Assembly (NCBI GenBank): GCA_903903365.1
Contig: CAIUYS010000055.1
Span: forward strand, 1-15,328
Length of the DNA stretch: 15,328 nucleotides
Origin: an uncultured Methylococcaceae bacterium
GTDB lineage: Bacteria; Pseudomonadota; Gammaproteobacteria; Methylococcales; Methylomonadaceae
Reading direction: 5' to 3'
Below the pieces are notes generated by a model. It was given only the letters and a program-made list of their open reading frames with translations. It made no database searches and was not told the DNA's origin. Every line of letters begins with the position of its first letter. The stretch's first letter is position 1. Shown here in pieces: positions 14,856-15,328 of this stretch. Position numbers and translations under genes: made by a program.

Positions 14856-14906
14856 AGTTAAGCATACAAGTGGAGTAAAACCGCTTTAGCTGTTTTTAAA
14901 GGCAAT

Positions 14907-14930
14907 AGCTGGAGCGATTGCACTCCAGCT
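14907..14930. repeat. Palindrome with flanking T/A runs in divergent intergenic region
   Basis: A perfect 8-bp stem AGCTGGAG / CTCCAGCT with an 8-nt loop, bordered by TTTTTAAA on the left and TTTTAAAA on the right. It looks like a terminator, but hrcA and the mxaD-like gene both lead away from it, so no known transcript would reach it. It may insulate the two promoters or be part of the repeat cluster. Confidence 0.45.
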
Positions 14931-14953
14931 TTTAAAACAACTTGCGCTTGCAG

Positions 14954-15096
14954 GCGTAGGCCGGAATAAGGCTTTTCGAGCGCAAGCGAGAATAAGCGTT
15001 TCCGGCATTTTGTATGAGTATGCCGGAAACGCCACCACGCGCTACGCCCTTCGACAAGCTCAGGACAGGCTTGGGTGGTCTTATTCCGGCCTACGC
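14954..15096. repeat. Nested inverted-repeat element, MITE- or REP-like
   Basis: The outer arms are a perfect 17-bp inverted repeat (14954-14970, 15080-15096; core GTAGGCCGGAATAAG). Inside lies a perfect 13-bp hairpin, GCGTTTCCGGCAT / ATGCCGGAAACGC (14996-15008, 15020-15032). A further segment, CCCTTCGACAAGCTCAGGAC, resembles a short motif seen in many bacterial intergenic repeats. No coding frame is present. It is about 143 bp long, in the range of non-autonomous palindromic elements; no clear target duplication was found. Confidence 0.6.
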
Positions 15097-15141
15097 TTAT
15101 TGCTTGTCACCAGAATCAAGACTTAAAAATTTGAAGATTGA

Positions 15142-15149
15142 TATATAAT
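15142..15149 (+). promoter_or_regulatory. Probable -10 region of the mxaD-like gene
   Basis: TATATAAT on the plus strand holds a perfect TATAAT (15144-15149), and a TG lies just upstream of the alternative TATATA reading. No clear -35 is seen at 17 bp. The expected transcription start would give a leader of about 30 nt before the ATG at 15188. Confidence 0.5.
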
Positions 15150-15187
15150 GCCTCGCTTGGTATTTGTGTTCACGTTTTGGAGTTATT

Positions 15188-15328
15188 ATGAAGAAAATTA
15201 CGTTAATTGCGTCAGCTATCCTGTTCTTGTTTACGGCGACTACCCATGCACATGGGCCTGTGCGTCAAAAAACCGAAGAACAAATCACTATCAATGCGCC
15301 TGCTGACAAAGTTTGGGCCATTATTAAA
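15188..15328 (+). CDS. MxaD-like periplasmic SRPBCC family protein (3' end cut by window edge)
   Basis: The first 47 codons of a plus-strand gene. The SD is GGAG 5 nt before the ATG. A signal peptide ends at THA (residue 21), so the mature protein begins HGPVRQKTEEQITINAPADKVWAIIK. The HGP start and the (I)xINAPADKVWxxI motif, the first strand and helix of the START/SRPBCC fold, match MxaD-type proteins of methylotrophs. In Methylobacterium MxaD is periplasmic and raises the rate of methanol oxidation by methanol dehydrogenase. With only the N-terminus visible the general SRPBCC family is safer than the exact orthologue. It is divergent from hrcA and stands apart from any mxa cluster in this window. 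Confidence 0.8.
   Translation, partial: MKKITLIASAILFLFTATTHAHGPVRQKTEEQITINAPADKVWAIIK

Noticed and set aside
1..15328. CRISPR arrays, tRNA or rRNA genes, transposase or phage genes
   Set aside because: None were seen: no regularly spaced repeats, no cloverleaf or rRNA motifs, no transposase-like frames.

Overview
The window looks like chromosomal DNA of a gammaproteobacterium, most likely a methanotroph or methylotroph of the Methylococcales type. Base composition is moderately AT-rich. The pointers are a beginning gene at the right edge that matches MxaD-type periplasmic SRPBCC proteins of methanol oxidisers, the mix of an hrcA/CIRCE heat-shock circuit with a sigma-32 type promoter, and short G-rich palindromic repeats between genes. 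The genus assignment is inference only.

Left part (1-7239, all on the minus strand): a sulfur acquisition locus. In transcription order it holds a 56-residue OscA/YezD-like gene, an outer-membrane porin of the phosphate-selective O/P type, a Sbp-like periplasmic sulfate-binding protein, a strong intrinsic terminator, a second CysP-like binding protein, then cysT, cysW and cysA (cysA runs off the left edge). Together they would take sulfate or thiosulfate through the outer membrane, capture it in the periplasm and import it with ATP.

Middle (7240-7880): about 640 bases without a protein gene. It holds inverted repeats upstream of oscA, a strong bidirectional terminator with structured sequence before it and no evident plus-strand gene, and a cluster of REP-like palindromes between imperfect direct repeats.

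Right part (7881-14654, minus strand): hrcA, grpE, dnaK, two small genes (unknown 72 aa, DUF29), dnaJ and dapB. hrcA has a clean sigma-70 promoter overlaid by a CIRCE operator. dnaK has its own sigma-32 type promoter, whose -35 side overlaps the grpE stop codon. dnaK ends in an intrinsic terminator, so dnaJ-dapB probably form a separate unit with or behind the two small genes.

Far right (14705-15328): a divergent intergenic region with several palindromes, including a nested inverted-repeat element of about 140 bases, then a promoter and the first 47 codons of the mxaD-like gene on the plus strand. I found no tRNA, rRNA, CRISPR array, transposase or intact mobile element. Nothing in the window clearly amounts to a wholly new system. 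The most interesting points are the dual heat-shock control, the interrupted dnaK-dnaJ pair, and the unexplained structured intergenic DNA.
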